Shown here in pieces: positions 1-8,624 of a DNA stretch of 64,000 nucleotides (position 1 is the first letter of the stretch; each line of letters starts with the position of its first letter). The DNA lies in contig CANRZW010000012.1 in the NCBI GenBank assembly GCA_947644545.1, forward strand, positions 33,892 to 97,891, read 5' to 3'. The notes beneath the pieces were generated by a model. The model saw nothing but the letters and a program-made list of their open reading frames with translations, did no database searches and was not told the DNA's origin. The DNA is from an uncultured Lachnospiraceae bacterium. GTDB lineage: Bacteria; Bacillota; Clostridia; Lachnospirales; Lachnospiraceae. The position numbers and the translations under genes were made by a program.

Positions 1-791
1 TGCCCTGCAGTAATCTGTGATACCTGCAGCATTCCTTCTGACCCCCCTGCCAGACGGATCATGATATTTGCAACATCCTCATTCTGAACATCTACCTCAC
101 CAAGAAATCTGCCCCGTTCTTTGGAAAAAGTGCCCCCATTCTTTTCATAATGCAGCCTTTTTTGATGCGCGATCATCAACTTTGCATTCACCGCTACAAT
201 ATGTTGGCCGGTGACAAACTGACACAGATCAAACAGATGGGAACCGATATCAGAAAGCGCCCTTGTTCTTCCTCCCATCTCAAGATCAAGACGCCAATCA
301 TAATCATCCTGATACATCATCCAGTCCTGGATATAACTGCCTGTCACTATAAAAAGACGCCCGCTCTCCCTGTCCTGCACTCTTTTTCTCATCTCCTGAA
401 CAAGAGCATTCATACGATAATTCAGGTTTACAGCATTCGGCACCGGATTCTTTTTCAACAGCACCATAAGCTCGGTTGCCTCTTCCAGACTCATTGTCAG
501 CGGCTTTTCACAATACAGGCTTTTTCCAGCACATATGACCTTCTTATTCACTTCGAAATGCTTTGATGTCGGAGTACAATTGTGTACTATATCAATCTGA
601 TCCGATGCCAGCATTTCATCCACAGTCGCAAAGACATAAGGAATTTCCAAATCCCTGGCCGTCTGCCACGCCCGTTCATAGTCTGCATCCACGACTCCCA
701 TAATTCTCGTGTGTGGTATTCTGCGAATGGTTTCTATATGCTTATTTCCGATATATCCAACACCTACGATTCCTATTCTCAACGTCTCCAT
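1..791 (-). CDS. Gfo/Idh/MocA family oxidoreductase (C-terminus beyond left edge)
   Basis: NAD(P)-dependent sugar or inositol-type dehydrogenase. The frame is open for 263 codons from the ATG at 791 to the window edge, so the C-terminus is missing. The N-terminal Rossmann motif GVGYIG (residues 10-15) and the family signature CEKP (94-97), which carries the catalytic-site lysine, are both visible, followed by the start of the alpha/beta substrate domain. A GGGGG ribosome binding site lies 5 bases before the start. It is 55 bases downstream of a second family member on the same strand and probably shares its transcript. The substrate cannot be deduced. Confidence 0.9.
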   Translation of the reverse strand, partial: METLRIGIVGVGYIGNKHIETIRRIPHTRIMGVVDADYERAWQTARDLEIPYVFATVDEMLASDQIDIVHNCTPTSKHFEVNKKVICAGKSLYCEKPLTMSLEEATELMVLLKKNPVPNAVNLNYRMNALVQEMRKRVQDRESGRLFIVTGSYIQDWMMYQDDYDWRLDLEMGGRTRALSDIGSHLFDLCQFVTGQHIVAVNAKLMIAHQKRLHYEKNGGTFSKERGRFLGEVDVQNEDVANIMIRLAGGSEGMLQVSQITAG

Positions 792-846
792 CGCTGCCCC
801 CTTACCGTAACAGTTCAGATTCCCTTCCTGTTATCCTAATCTGCCT

Positions 847-1833
847 TCATTCCACATTCCATTGACGATACATCTCATCCATCACGCCAGCTAAAGCAAT
901 ACTTTCCTCCAAAGGCATCACACTACACTCTGTCCTGCCTGCCTGAATACACTTCATGGTCTCTATGATCTCAAATTGGAATCCTGGAAACGTAAAGGGC
1001 ATTTCAACTGTTTCCACCGCTTCTCCATCCCGAATGATATACGCCCGATCCGGATGCCAGAAGTTAGGAATGTATACGGCGCCCTTTTCAAACGCGATAT
1101 TTGCAGCCCAGACAGACTCGCTCTGAAATCCGGTATAAATCTGTGCCGTGCCTCCACAGGGAAATCTTAGGAGAGCACTGCTTCTTAAATCAACTCCGTT
1201 TCTTGTCTCCGCCATAGCCTTAATCTCACAGGGTATTTCTCCAAATACCATCACTGCCATGGACAATGGATAAATCCCTGCTCCACGCATCGCTCCTCCT
1301 CCCAGTTCCTTTTTAAAGAAGCGATATTCCGGGTCATACTCCGCCTGATAAGAAAAGTCTGCCATCACATTGGAAACCTTCCCCATTTTTCCGGAAGCGA
1401 TCAACTCTCTCAACCAGACCGAAATCGGAAAAAAACGTGACCACAGCGCTTCCATCAGAAAGACTCCTTTCTCCCTTGCAAGATCGACCATCCCCTGCGT
1501 CTCCTGTGCTGACATTGCAATTGGCTTCTCACACAGAACATGCTTCCCGGCCTGCAGTGCCTTCATCGTATGCTCGTAATGCACGATATGCGGTGTCGCC
1601 AGATATACAATGTCAACCTCTGGATCATTAACCAGTTCTTCCACCGTCTCATACCGCTTTGGAATTTCCCACTGATCACAAAATTCCTGCATTGCCTTAA
1701 TGTTACGGCTGTAAGCTGCAACCACCTCCGCCTCCGGCACCAACTCAAAAGCTACCATAATCCTCTGTGCAATCTTTCCAGTTCCAACAAAACCCCATCG
1801 CAATTTTTTCACCTCATTCTGAAAATTTTTCAT
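847..1833 (-). CDS. Gfo/Idh/MocA family oxidoreductase
   Basis: Complete 328-residue NAD(P)-dependent dehydrogenase, the usual length for the family. It has a Rossmann fingerprint GTGKIA (residues 17-22), the CEKP signature near residue 100 and a C-terminal alpha/beta domain. The sequence resembles the dihydrodiol dehydrogenase/glucose-fructose oxidoreductase branch; the substrate is unknown. The ATG at 1833 has a poor ribosome binding site. A TTG at residue 11 is preceded by GAGGTG and could be the true start. It is divergent from a LacI-type regulator, which makes that regulator a likely controller of this gene and the partial gene after it. Confidence 0.9.
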   Translation of the reverse strand: MKNFQNEVKKLRWGFVGTGKIAQRIMVAFELVPEAEVVAAYSRNIKAMQEFCDQWEIPKRYETVEELVNDPEVDIVYLATPHIVHYEHTMKALQAGKHVLCEKPIAMSAQETQGMVDLAREKGVFLMEALWSRFFPISVWLRELIASGKMGKVSNVMADFSYQAEYDPEYRFFKKELGGGAMRGAGIYPLSMAVMVFGEIPCEIKAMAETRNGVDLRSSALLRFPCGGTAQIYTGFQSESVWAANIAFEKGAVYIPNFWHPDRAYIIRDGEAVETVEMPFTFPGFQFEIIETMKCIQAGRTECSVMPLEESIALAGVMDEMYRQWNVE

Positions 1834-1870
1834 TATTTTCTTTGATATTTTTCGTAAAATTTACACTTTC

Positions 1871-1899
1871 AGTATACTTGTCATTGTGGAAAAAGTAAA
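1871..1899 (-). promoter_or_regulatory. Vegetative promoter of the Gfo/Idh/MocA pair
   Basis: On the minus strand the -35 box TTTACT (1894-1899) and the -10 box TATACT (1871-1876) are separated by exactly 17 bases. The start codon lies 38 bases downstream of the -10 box. Two hexamers each one mismatch from consensus with optimal spacing make this a good sigma-A candidate. Confidence 0.65.
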
Positions 1900-2038
1900 G
1901 AGATTATTTGTCCGAAATATGCTTTTTGTATATTTTACTAAATTTTAACTTTTAAAATCATGCATTTTGCACAAATACCGTATTCCTTTGTTTGATTTTC
2001 CCTCTTCGTACTTTTGTAATTTTTTCGAAAACTTATAA

Positions 2039-2067
2039 TTGTAATCTTATAAAAAAACATGTATAAT
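2039..2067 (+). promoter_or_regulatory. Vegetative promoter of the LacI-family regulator gene
   Basis: -35 TTGTAA (2039-2044), 17-base spacer, -10 TATAAT (2062-2067). The start codon follows 38 bases downstream. A perfect 10-bp palindrome TTTTCGAAAA (2022-2031) lies just upstream of the -35 box and is a candidate operator for autoregulation by the LacI protein; that role is inferred only. Confidence 0.7.
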
Positions 2068-2105
2068 GAAAAAAAGTCACAAAATGGAAAAGGAACGTAA
2101 AACAT

Positions 2106-3092
2106 ATGGCACTCTCTAAAAATCTAACCATAAGCCAGATCGCGGAAAAAGCAAACGTATCTATTGCTACGGCCTCCCGTGTGATCAATCAGTCCGGCAC
2201 CGTAAAGCCCGAGACTCGTGAAAGAGTTCTTCGGGCCATGAAGGATCTGAATTATCAGCGTAAAGGTGGTCAGAGTGACAGTAAGTTTATTCTCACCAGT
2301 TTTCCCGATTTTGATAACCCATTTAACGCAGAAATCATCAGCGGTATACAGGCAGCCACCAGACGACGCGGGTATCGTCTGTTTTTACAACAGATGGAAG
2401 ATTTCCGTTCACCTGATGCCTATCGTTTTCTGCTCAATCAGCAGATATTCGGCGGTATCATTTTCGCCCATTTGATTCCGGATAATGCCCTCCTTGACAG
2501 CCTTTGTCTGCAGCATCCTGTCGTGATGTGTTCCGAACATTCCGAGACAGATGCGGTTCCCTTCGTTGCCATAGACGATTTTAATGCCGCACATGATGCT
2601 ATGGAATATCTTATCTCCATCGGTAAACGACGAATCGCCATGCTGAATTCATCCATGGACTACAACTATGCCGTTCACCGTGAGCGCGGATACCGCACCG
2701 CTCTGCTGGATGCCGGTCTGCCCATACAGGAACACTGGATTGCACACCTGCCCGGTATTGATGCCGAGTTCGCATACTCAACAGCTGTCAGCATACTCTC
2801 CTCAAGCGAGCGCCCTGACGCTTTTTTCTGCGTATCCGACATGTTTGCCAGCGCTGTAATCAAAGCGGCACGCAGCCTGAACCTCTCAATTCCTCAGGAT
2901 GTGGCTATTCTAGGATTTGATAATATATATTTGACAACCATGACAGTCCCTTCCATCACCACAGTCAGCCAGCCCACTTACCAGATCGGTTACCAGAGCG
3001 GCAATTTGTTGATGGATTTGATGGAAGGAACCCCGATTTTAAACAGACGTGTTATCCTGGATACTGAACTGATCGTGCGGGGTTCAACCTGA
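2106..3092 (+). CDS. LacI family transcriptional regulator
   Basis: 328-residue DNA-binding regulator. The N-terminal LacI helix-turn-helix (about residues 8-55) contains the typical run IAEKANVSIATASRVIN, and the remainder is a periplasmic-binding-protein-like effector domain with the usual GFDN segment near residue 275. The start is supported by a good promoter and an AAAGGA ribosome binding site. It is divergent from two Gfo/Idh/MocA dehydrogenases, its likely targets. A strong hairpin terminator follows. The effector is unknown, probably a sugar or sugar derivative. Confidence 0.93.
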   Translation: MALSKNLTISQIAEKANVSIATASRVINQSGTVKPETRERVLRAMKDLNYQRKGGQSDSKFILTSFPDFDNPFNAEIISGIQAATRRRGYRLFLQQMEDFRSPDAYRFLLNQQIFGGIIFAHLIPDNALLDSLCLQHPVVMCSEHSETDAVPFVAIDDFNAAHDAMEYLISIGKRRIAMLNSSMDYNYAVHRERGYRTALLDAGLPIQEHWIAHLPGIDAEFAYSTAVSILSSSERPDAFFCVSDMFASAVIKAARSLNLSIPQDVAILGFDNIYLTTMTVPSITTVSQPTYQIGYQSGNLLMDLMEGTPILNRRVILDTELIVRGST

Positions 3093-3183
3093 ATTTCTTT
3101 CCAGGGATTATATCTTCTATTCACCTGCACACCTATGTTGATGACACAATAAGAAAATACAGATATGTCTACATAAAAGCAAA

Positions 3184-3222
3184 ACGGCAGCAGCTGTCAA
3201 TAGACACAAAAGCTGTTGCCGT
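3184..3222 (+). terminator. Bidirectional intrinsic terminator between lacI-type and araC-type genes
   Basis: A 12-bp stem (3184-3195 paired with 3211-3222, one G-T wobble) with a 15-base loop. The right side is followed by a T-rich stretch, and the left side read on the minus strand is also T-rich, so it can end both convergent transcripts. Confidence 0.75.
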
Positions 3223-3244
3223 CTTACTCTTCTTAATTATTTCC

Positions 3245-4099
3245 CTACCCCTCTTGCTTCCGCACCGCAGAAGGCGCGACGCCAAACTTCTTCTTAAACA
3301 GCTTGCTGAAATGATAGGCGTCATCATACCCGACCCGCGCCGCCACCTCCTGAATGCTTAAGCCCGGCTCCGCCAGAAGCAGTTCCCTTGCTTTCTCCAT
3401 GCGGATGTCGATCAGGGAATGAATGGGTGTCTCCCCAGTCTCAGCCTTGAAGATCTTTGATATATAAAAGGGACTCAAGTACATGTTGCCCGCGATCTGC
3501 CCCAGAGAGATCTTCTGCGTGTAATGCTCCTCGAAATAATCCATAATCTTCTCCACCAGATATTTCCGGTTCACCGACTCGAAGGCATACTGCTCCACAG
3601 GCCGTTCCTTCCGGGGCTGCTCCTGTCCTCTGATAAAGAGCAGCAGCATCTGCAGCGCATAGGTCTTCATCATGAAGTAACCGCCAAGCCGCTCCGTCTC
3701 CTTCTCCGCTTCCATGGAAATACACAGTCTGCTCAGCTTCATCTTCAACTCTCCCGACGTGTGCAGGATCGGCTCATCCTCCGGCGCCGGAAGGCAGTTC
3801 TTCTCGTAGCCTCTTAAGTGGATATCCGTCATGCCCACGTAGAATTCCACCGCCGGACCGCCGCTCGCACTGACCAACGACTGATGATGCTGCCCGGCGT
3901 TGATCAGGATCAGATCCCCCTCACTGACCTCGTAGACCCGGTCCTCGATCCGATGACGGCCCTGTCCTGACATCACATAACAGAATTCCACATACTCATG
4001 TTTATGATAGTTCTTTTCATCCTCCCTGCGGATTCCTTTCCATGTAAAAAGAAAGGCAGGGTTAAAATCTTCCTGCAGCAAAGTTTCCTGTTCTCTCAT
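3245..4099 (-). CDS. AraC family transcriptional regulator with cupin sensor domain
   Basis: A cupin-like N-terminal ligand domain (roughly residues 10-150, with the H-x-H pattern near KHEYVEF) is followed by a C-terminal pair of AraC helix-turn-helix motifs (about 185-282), including the typical ending FKKKFGVAPSAVRK. I chose the ATG at 4099 because GGAG sits 6 bases upstream; a GTG at 4123 would add 8 residues. It is divergent from the two-gene ABC exporter and is a plausible regulator of it. The effector is unknown. Confidence 0.9.
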   Translation of the reverse strand: MREQETLLQEDFNPAFLFTWKGIRREDEKNYHKHEYVEFCYVMSGQGRHRIEDRVYEVSEGDLILINAGQHHQSLVSASGGPAVEFYVGMTDIHLRGYEKNCLPAPEDEPILHTSGELKMKLSRLCISMEAEKETERLGGYFMMKTYALQMLLLFIRGQEQPRKERPVEQYAFESVNRKYLVEKIMDYFEEHYTQKISLGQIAGNMYLSPFYISKIFKAETGETPIHSLIDIRMEKARELLLAEPGLSIQEVAARVGYDDAYHFSKLFKKKFGVAPSAVRKQEG

Positions 4100-4372
4100 C
4101 GTGTTCTCCATTCCACCCGTCACGATCCAGGGACCGGTAAGTTAAGTTCCCGCCATGACTTTGGGCCAATCCGCATCCACCGGACAGCATTGGCATTTTG
4201 TCTGAAAAGTTGCAGATAATTTTGTACAACCTGCACATCCCCGCAACATAACAACATCCGACAGGCAGCCCGCAAGATAGTACATTTCCTTTTTACCTCA
4301 AAATTATAAAATTAACAAGGGTTTTCTTAAATTAAAATATTTATTTCAATCTGTTTCAAGGGAGGATATCAT

Positions 4373-6136
4373 ATGACACCCATAAAATGGTTCTGGGGAT
4401 TTCTGAAAAAATACTGTGTATTGCTGTGCATAGGGCTTGTGATGACCACCGCGATCTCCGTCCTGTCCATTGTAAATCCGTATATCTCCGGGCGTATCGT
4501 GGACGACGTGATCCGGGGCGGTGCGCTGGACCAGCTGCCGCGGCTGATCCTGATCCTGCTTTCGGTGACACTGGTGCGGGGCGCCCTGCGTTTCACCCAC
4601 CAAGTGATCTTCGAGAGCTGTTCTCAGGGCGTTCTCTACGATATGCGCGACAAGTTTTTCCGCCGCCTACTGCTGGAGGATCTGAATTTTTTTAACCGCA
4701 AGAAGACAGGTGACCTGATGAGTCGACAGACCGGTGACATGGATGCCATCCGTCATTTTACCGCCTATATCATCTACGCCGTTTACGAAAATCTGCTGAT
4801 GTTTGTGTTTGCCCTGCTGATGATCTTTACGGTCAATGTGAAGCTGGCGCTGTGTATGCTTTTCGTCCTGCCTTTCACTGCCCTTGCCACCGTGCGGCAG
4901 TCGAAGGAAGTGCGGCCCACCTTCGCCCGCATCCGCAACCGCTTCTCTTCCCTGAATTCTTTTGTCCAGGAAAATGTCAGCGGCAACCGGGTAGTCAAGG
5001 CCTTCGCCAAGGAGGACTTTGAAATCGAGAAATTTAATAAGGAAAACGACGCCTATCTGGAGGCGCAGCTTGCCTCTTCCCGGGTCTGGATGAAGTACCT
5101 GCCCGTGTTTGAAGTGCTCTCCTATCTGCTCAACGTGGTGCTGATGTTCTACGGTGGCTACATGGTCATTCAGGAGGAGATCACCATCGGCAATCTGGTC
5201 ACAGTGAACGGCTATCTGTGGATGTTGAACATGCCGCTGAGAATGGCCGGCTGGTGGGTCAACGACATCCACCGCTTCCTCACCTCCGTGGAAAAGATCT
5301 ACGACACTTACGTGGAAGAACCCAGGATCAAAATGCCGACTGAACCGGTCAAAAGCCGGCAGTACCGGGGAGACGTGGAATTTCGGAACGTTTCCTATAC
5401 GGCGGACGGTGAGACCATCGTCAGCGATATCAGCTTTGCCGCCTCCAAGGGACAGACCATCGGCATTCTGGGTTCCACCGGAGCAGGCAAATCCACCATC
5501 ATGAATCTGCTCTGCCGCTTTGTGGACGCGGACAGCGGTCAGGTTCTGGTGGACGGCGTCAATGTAAAGGATCTGGATCTCTACGAGCTGCGGGACAACA
5601 TCGGCATGGCCATGCAGGATATCTTCCTGTTCTCCGACACCATCGAGGGAAATATCGCCTACGGCCGTCCCCACTGCTCTTTTGAGGATATCCATGATGC
5701 TGCCGTCATGGCGGACGCCAACCACTTTATCAAGGGAATGCCGGACGGTTATGACACCGTCGTGGGCGAGCGGGGCGTCGGCCTTTCCGGCGGTCAGAAG
5801 CAGCGTATCTCCCTGGCCCGGGCGCTGCTCAAGAAGCCTTCCATCCTGATCCTGGACGACACCACATCCGCCGTGGACATGGAGACAGAAAGCTACATAC
5901 AGAACCAGCTGAAAAAATTAAACGGTCAGTGCACCGTCTTCGTGATCGCCTACCGGATCTCTTCCATCAAGGACGCGGATCTGATCCTTGTCATGGACAA
6001 CGGCCGCATCATCGAACGGGGCACCCACAAAGAACTGCTGGCACAAAACGGATATTATGCCAGCGCCTTCCACCATCAGTACGGAGAGATTCCCTCCGCG
6101 GAAGAAATGCGCCGCGCTGGATTCGCAGTCTCTTAA
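4373..6136 (+). CDS. ABC exporter half-transporter, degenerate-site subunit
   Basis: 587-residue type IV ABC exporter half: six-helix membrane domain (about 1-320) followed by an ATPase domain. Walker A GSTGAGKST (about 366-374), signature LSGGQ (about 470) and Walker B ending LDD (about 493-495) are visible. The catalytic Glu after Walker B is Asp, and the switch His is Tyr (IAYR, about 525), so this subunit carries the non-hydrolytic site of a heterodimer, as in BmrC/BmrD or TM287/288. The ribosome binding site GGGAGGA is strong. The partner gene follows 25 bases downstream. Likely a multidrug or peptide exporter; substrate unknown. Confidence 0.93.
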   Translation: MTPIKWFWGFLKKYCVLLCIGLVMTTAISVLSIVNPYISGRIVDDVIRGGALDQLPRLILILLSVTLVRGALRFTHQVIFESCSQGVLYDMRDKFFRRLLLEDLNFFNRKKTGDLMSRQTGDMDAIRHFTAYIIYAVYENLLMFVFALLMIFTVNVKLALCMLFVLPFTALATVRQSKEVRPTFARIRNRFSSLNSFVQENVSGNRVVKAFAKEDFEIEKFNKENDAYLEAQLASSRVWMKYLPVFEVLSYLLNVVLMFYGGYMVIQEEITIGNLVTVNGYLWMLNMPLRMAGWWVNDIHRFLTSVEKIYDTYVEEPRIKMPTEPVKSRQYRGDVEFRNVSYTADGETIVSDISFAASKGQTIGILGSTGAGKSTIMNLLCRFVDADSGQVLVDGVNVKDLDLYELRDNIGMAMQDIFLFSDTIEGNIAYGRPHCSFEDIHDAAVMADANHFIKGMPDGYDTVVGERGVGLSGGQKQRISLARALLKKPSILILDDTTSAVDMETESYIQNQLKKLNGQCTVFVIAYRISSIKDADLILVMDNGRIIERGTHKELLAQNGYYASAFHHQYGEIPSAEEMRRAGFAVS

Positions 6137-6161
6137 CATCATAGAAAGGAATGAAACATCC

Positions 6162-7946
6162 ATGGCACGTAACAAATACGACGTAGACGAGATTTTAGAA
6201 GAGAGCTTCGACTTTGACCAGTTCAAGCGGTTGATGGCCTACTTAAAGCCCTACCGGAAACGCTTCTTCTCCGTGGCGGTGATGATGCTGACCGCTTCCG
6301 CCTTTACCATGCTGATTCCGCAGTTTTTCCTGCGCATCATGGACGTGTGCATCCCTGCAAAGGATATGCGCGGCGTGGCTTTTTACAGCGGACTGACACT
6401 GCTTGCCGCCCTGTATTCCGCCATCAGCCTGCGCTATAAGATCAAGCATACCAATATCATCGGCCAGCAGATCATCCATGACCTGCGAAGCGATATTTTT
6501 GAACATCTGCAGGATCTTCCTTTTGCCTATTACGACAACCGGCCCCACGGCAAGATACAGGTCCGGGTGGTCAACTACGTGAACAGCTTAAGCGATCTGC
6601 TCTCCAACGGTATCGTCAATACCATCACCGATCTGTGCAACCTGTTCTTTATCGTGACCTTTATGTTCCTGACCAACGTGCGGCTGACGCTGCTGTGCCT
6701 CTGCGGCCTGCCGATCCTCGCCGCCGTAGTGATTTTCATCAAAAAGAGACAGCATAAGGCCTGGCAGATCCAGAGCAACAAGCAGTCCAACCTGAACGCC
6801 TACATCGCGGAAAGCATCAACGGCATCCGGGTAACCCAGTCCTTCGTGCGCGAGGAAATGAACAGCAATATTTTCAATGACCTGAGCAGCAGCTACCGTA
6901 AATCCTGGATGCATGCCGTGCTGTACAACTTCACTATGGGACCCAGCGTGGATCTCATCTCCATGGCCACCACTTCGGCCATCTACGTGCTCGGTATCCA
7001 CTGGATGTTTGACAGCGCCTCCCCGATTACCATCGGTGTGTTGATCGCCTTCACCTCCTACGTAAGCCGGTTCTGGGCACCGATCAACACGCTGGCGGCC
7101 TTTTATAATTCGCTGCTCACCGCCATCTCCTACCTGGAGCGTATCTTCGAGACCATCGACGAACCGGTCTCCGTACAGGATGCCCCGGACGCCGTCGAGA
7201 TGCCGCCCATTCATGGCGATGTGTCTTTCGAACAGGTATCTTTCAGTTACGAGCCGGGCGTCAGAATCCTGGACAATGTGAATTTCAAGGCCAAAGCCGG
7301 TGACAGCTTCGCCATCGTAGGCCCTACCGGAGCGGGAAAGACCACACTGGTCAATCTGTTGAGCCGTTTCTACAATCTGGATACGGGACGCATCCTGATC
7401 GACGGCACCGATATCTCGAACGTGACGATCCACTCCCTGCGTGCACAGATGGGCGTGATGATGCAGGACAGCTTTATTTTCGCCGGAACGATCATGGACA
7501 ATATCCGTTACGGCAATCATACCGCCACCGACGAGGACGTCGTCCGCGCCGCGAAGACGGTCTGCGCCCATGACTTTATCATGGAACTGGAAAACGGCTA
7601 CCAGACCGAGGTAAATGAACGCGGCAGCCGCCTCTCCGCAGGCCAGCGCCAGCTGATCTCTTTCGCCCGCGCCCTGCTGGCCGATCCGAAGATCCTCATA
7701 CTGGATGAGGCTACCTCCAGCATCGACACGGAGACGGAGATTGCACTGCAGAAAGGCTTAAGTGAGCTTCTGAAAGGACGTACTTCCTTCATCATCGCCC
7801 ACAGACTCTCCACCATCCGCAATGCCGACTGCATCATGTATGTAGATTGGGGAAATATTCTGGAGAAGGGCACCCATGAAGAACTCATGGCCCTTGGCGG
7901 GGAATATTACAGATTGTATATGTCGCAGTATTTGAATTGCGCATAA
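6162..7946 (+). CDS. ABC exporter half-transporter, canonical-site subunit
   Basis: 594-residue ABC exporter half, with an N-terminal six-helix membrane domain and a C-terminal ATPase. Walker A GPTGAGKTT (about 387), Walker B ILILDEATSSID with the catalytic Glu, and switch IAHR (about 545) are intact; the signature reads LSAGQ (about 490). It complements the degenerate upstream subunit, whose LSGGQ signature would complete the active site. The frame is open upstream to 5988, inside the previous gene, but the ATG at 6162 has AAAGGA in front and gives the normal family length. Confidence 0.93.
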   Translation: MARNKYDVDEILEESFDFDQFKRLMAYLKPYRKRFFSVAVMMLTASAFTMLIPQFFLRIMDVCIPAKDMRGVAFYSGLTLLAALYSAISLRYKIKHTNIIGQQIIHDLRSDIFEHLQDLPFAYYDNRPHGKIQVRVVNYVNSLSDLLSNGIVNTITDLCNLFFIVTFMFLTNVRLTLLCLCGLPILAAVVIFIKKRQHKAWQIQSNKQSNLNAYIAESINGIRVTQSFVREEMNSNIFNDLSSSYRKSWMHAVLYNFTMGPSVDLISMATTSAIYVLGIHWMFDSASPITIGVLIAFTSYVSRFWAPINTLAAFYNSLLTAISYLERIFETIDEPVSVQDAPDAVEMPPIHGDVSFEQVSFSYEPGVRILDNVNFKAKAGDSFAIVGPTGAGKTTLVNLLSRFYNLDTGRILIDGTDISNVTIHSLRAQMGVMMQDSFIFAGTIMDNIRYGNHTATDEDVVRAAKTVCAHDFIMELENGYQTEVNERGSRLSAGQRQLISFARALLADPKILILDEATSSIDTETEIALQKGLSELLKGRTSFIIAHRLSTIRNADCIMYVDWGNILEKGTHEELMALGGEYYRLYMSQYLNCA

Positions 7947-7955
7947 AATTTATCG

Positions 7956-8040
7956 TCTTGCTGCGTTGCAGAGCAGCGGGGTATATGACCCTGGCAGTAT
8001 GCGCCAAATGCTCGTGCAGGCATGGCACTTGGCGCATTGC
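7956..8040. repeat. Cluster of three stem-loops, candidate dispersed repeat
   Basis: Three successive inverted repeats fill the gap between the convergent ABC exporter and acetyltransferase genes: GCTGC/GCAGC (7960-7964 with 7973-7977), GGGT/ACCC (7979-7982 with 7988-7991) and a perfect 9-bp stem ATGCGCCAA/TTGGCGCAT (7999-8007 with 8029-8037). No T-run follows, so it is not a classical terminator. A 14-base segment (8006-8019) recurs with one mismatch at 40058-40071. I infer a REP-like interspersed element or structured RNA end. Confidence 0.45.
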
Positions 8041-8055
8041 CCGCGGGAATCAATC

Positions 8056-8556
8056 TCACAAACGGGCGTTACCTGTTTTCTCATAGGCGATCCGCGGCGT
8101 CCCGTCACTCACATGGATGATGCCGCATCGCCGAAAGCCGCACTGTGCGATCACATGCTGCATGACATGATTATCTTCATGCGTATCGATCCGCAGATGC
8201 GGTATTCTTTTCTCACAGTAAGATACCACTTTCCGCAGCAGGCCATGCACCGTCCCGTCTCCTGCTATCCGGTGGATCGTCCCGTATGCACTGTCCGAAA
8301 ACCATTCTCCCTGCTCGATCACGCCGTAAGTCTCATCCGGCCCGATGGCGAAGAAGAAAACGCCGCAGACCCGTCCTGTCTCTTCTTCCGTCACCACGTA
8401 CAGATTGTGCTTTGCAATGTCATCCTGCAGCAGGGATGTGGGCGGGAATCCGCCCGCCCACTGATAAGGATTGCCATTCTTCGCCATAAAGTCTCTTGCG
8501 TACGCATAGATTTCCAGTATAACCGGTAAATCTGCTTCTTCTGCCTGTCGAATCAT
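8056..8556 (-). CDS. GNAT family N-acetyltransferase
   Basis: 166-residue acetyl-CoA-dependent acyltransferase of the GNAT superfamily. The N-terminal segment MIRQAEEADLPVILEIY is the usual beta1-alpha1 entry, the middle region is the central sheet, and the C-terminal part (INxxVMQHVIAQCGF-like, about 130-150) matches the late-helix pattern of these enzymes. GGGAG lies 7 bases before the start. It is 68 bases downstream of the C-S lyase gene and may be the last gene of that transcript. The substrate is unknown. Confidence 0.8.
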   Translation of the reverse strand: MIRQAEEADLPVILEIYAYARDFMAKNGNPYQWAGGFPPTSLLQDDIAKHNLYVVTEEETGRVCGVFFFAIGPDETYGVIEQGEWFSDSAYGTIHRIAGDGTVHGLLRKVVSYCEKRIPHLRIDTHEDNHVMQHVIAQCGFRRCGIIHVSDGTPRIAYEKTGNARL

Positions 8557-8624
8557 ATCGGTTCTCCCTTTCCCGTTCTCTTATCGTTAACGACATTAGA
8601 AATTTGTTATGTCGTTTACTATAT

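Noticed and set aside
4667..5725. Minus-strand frame of 352 codons opposite the first ABC exporter gene
   Set aside because: It is a shadow of the exporter coding strand; its His- and Asp-rich sequence is typical of antisense translation of such genes.
7999..8037. Classical intrinsic terminator of the ABC exporter operon
   Set aside because: The stem is perfect, but no T-run follows on either strand; it is listed as a repeat/stem-loop cluster instead.
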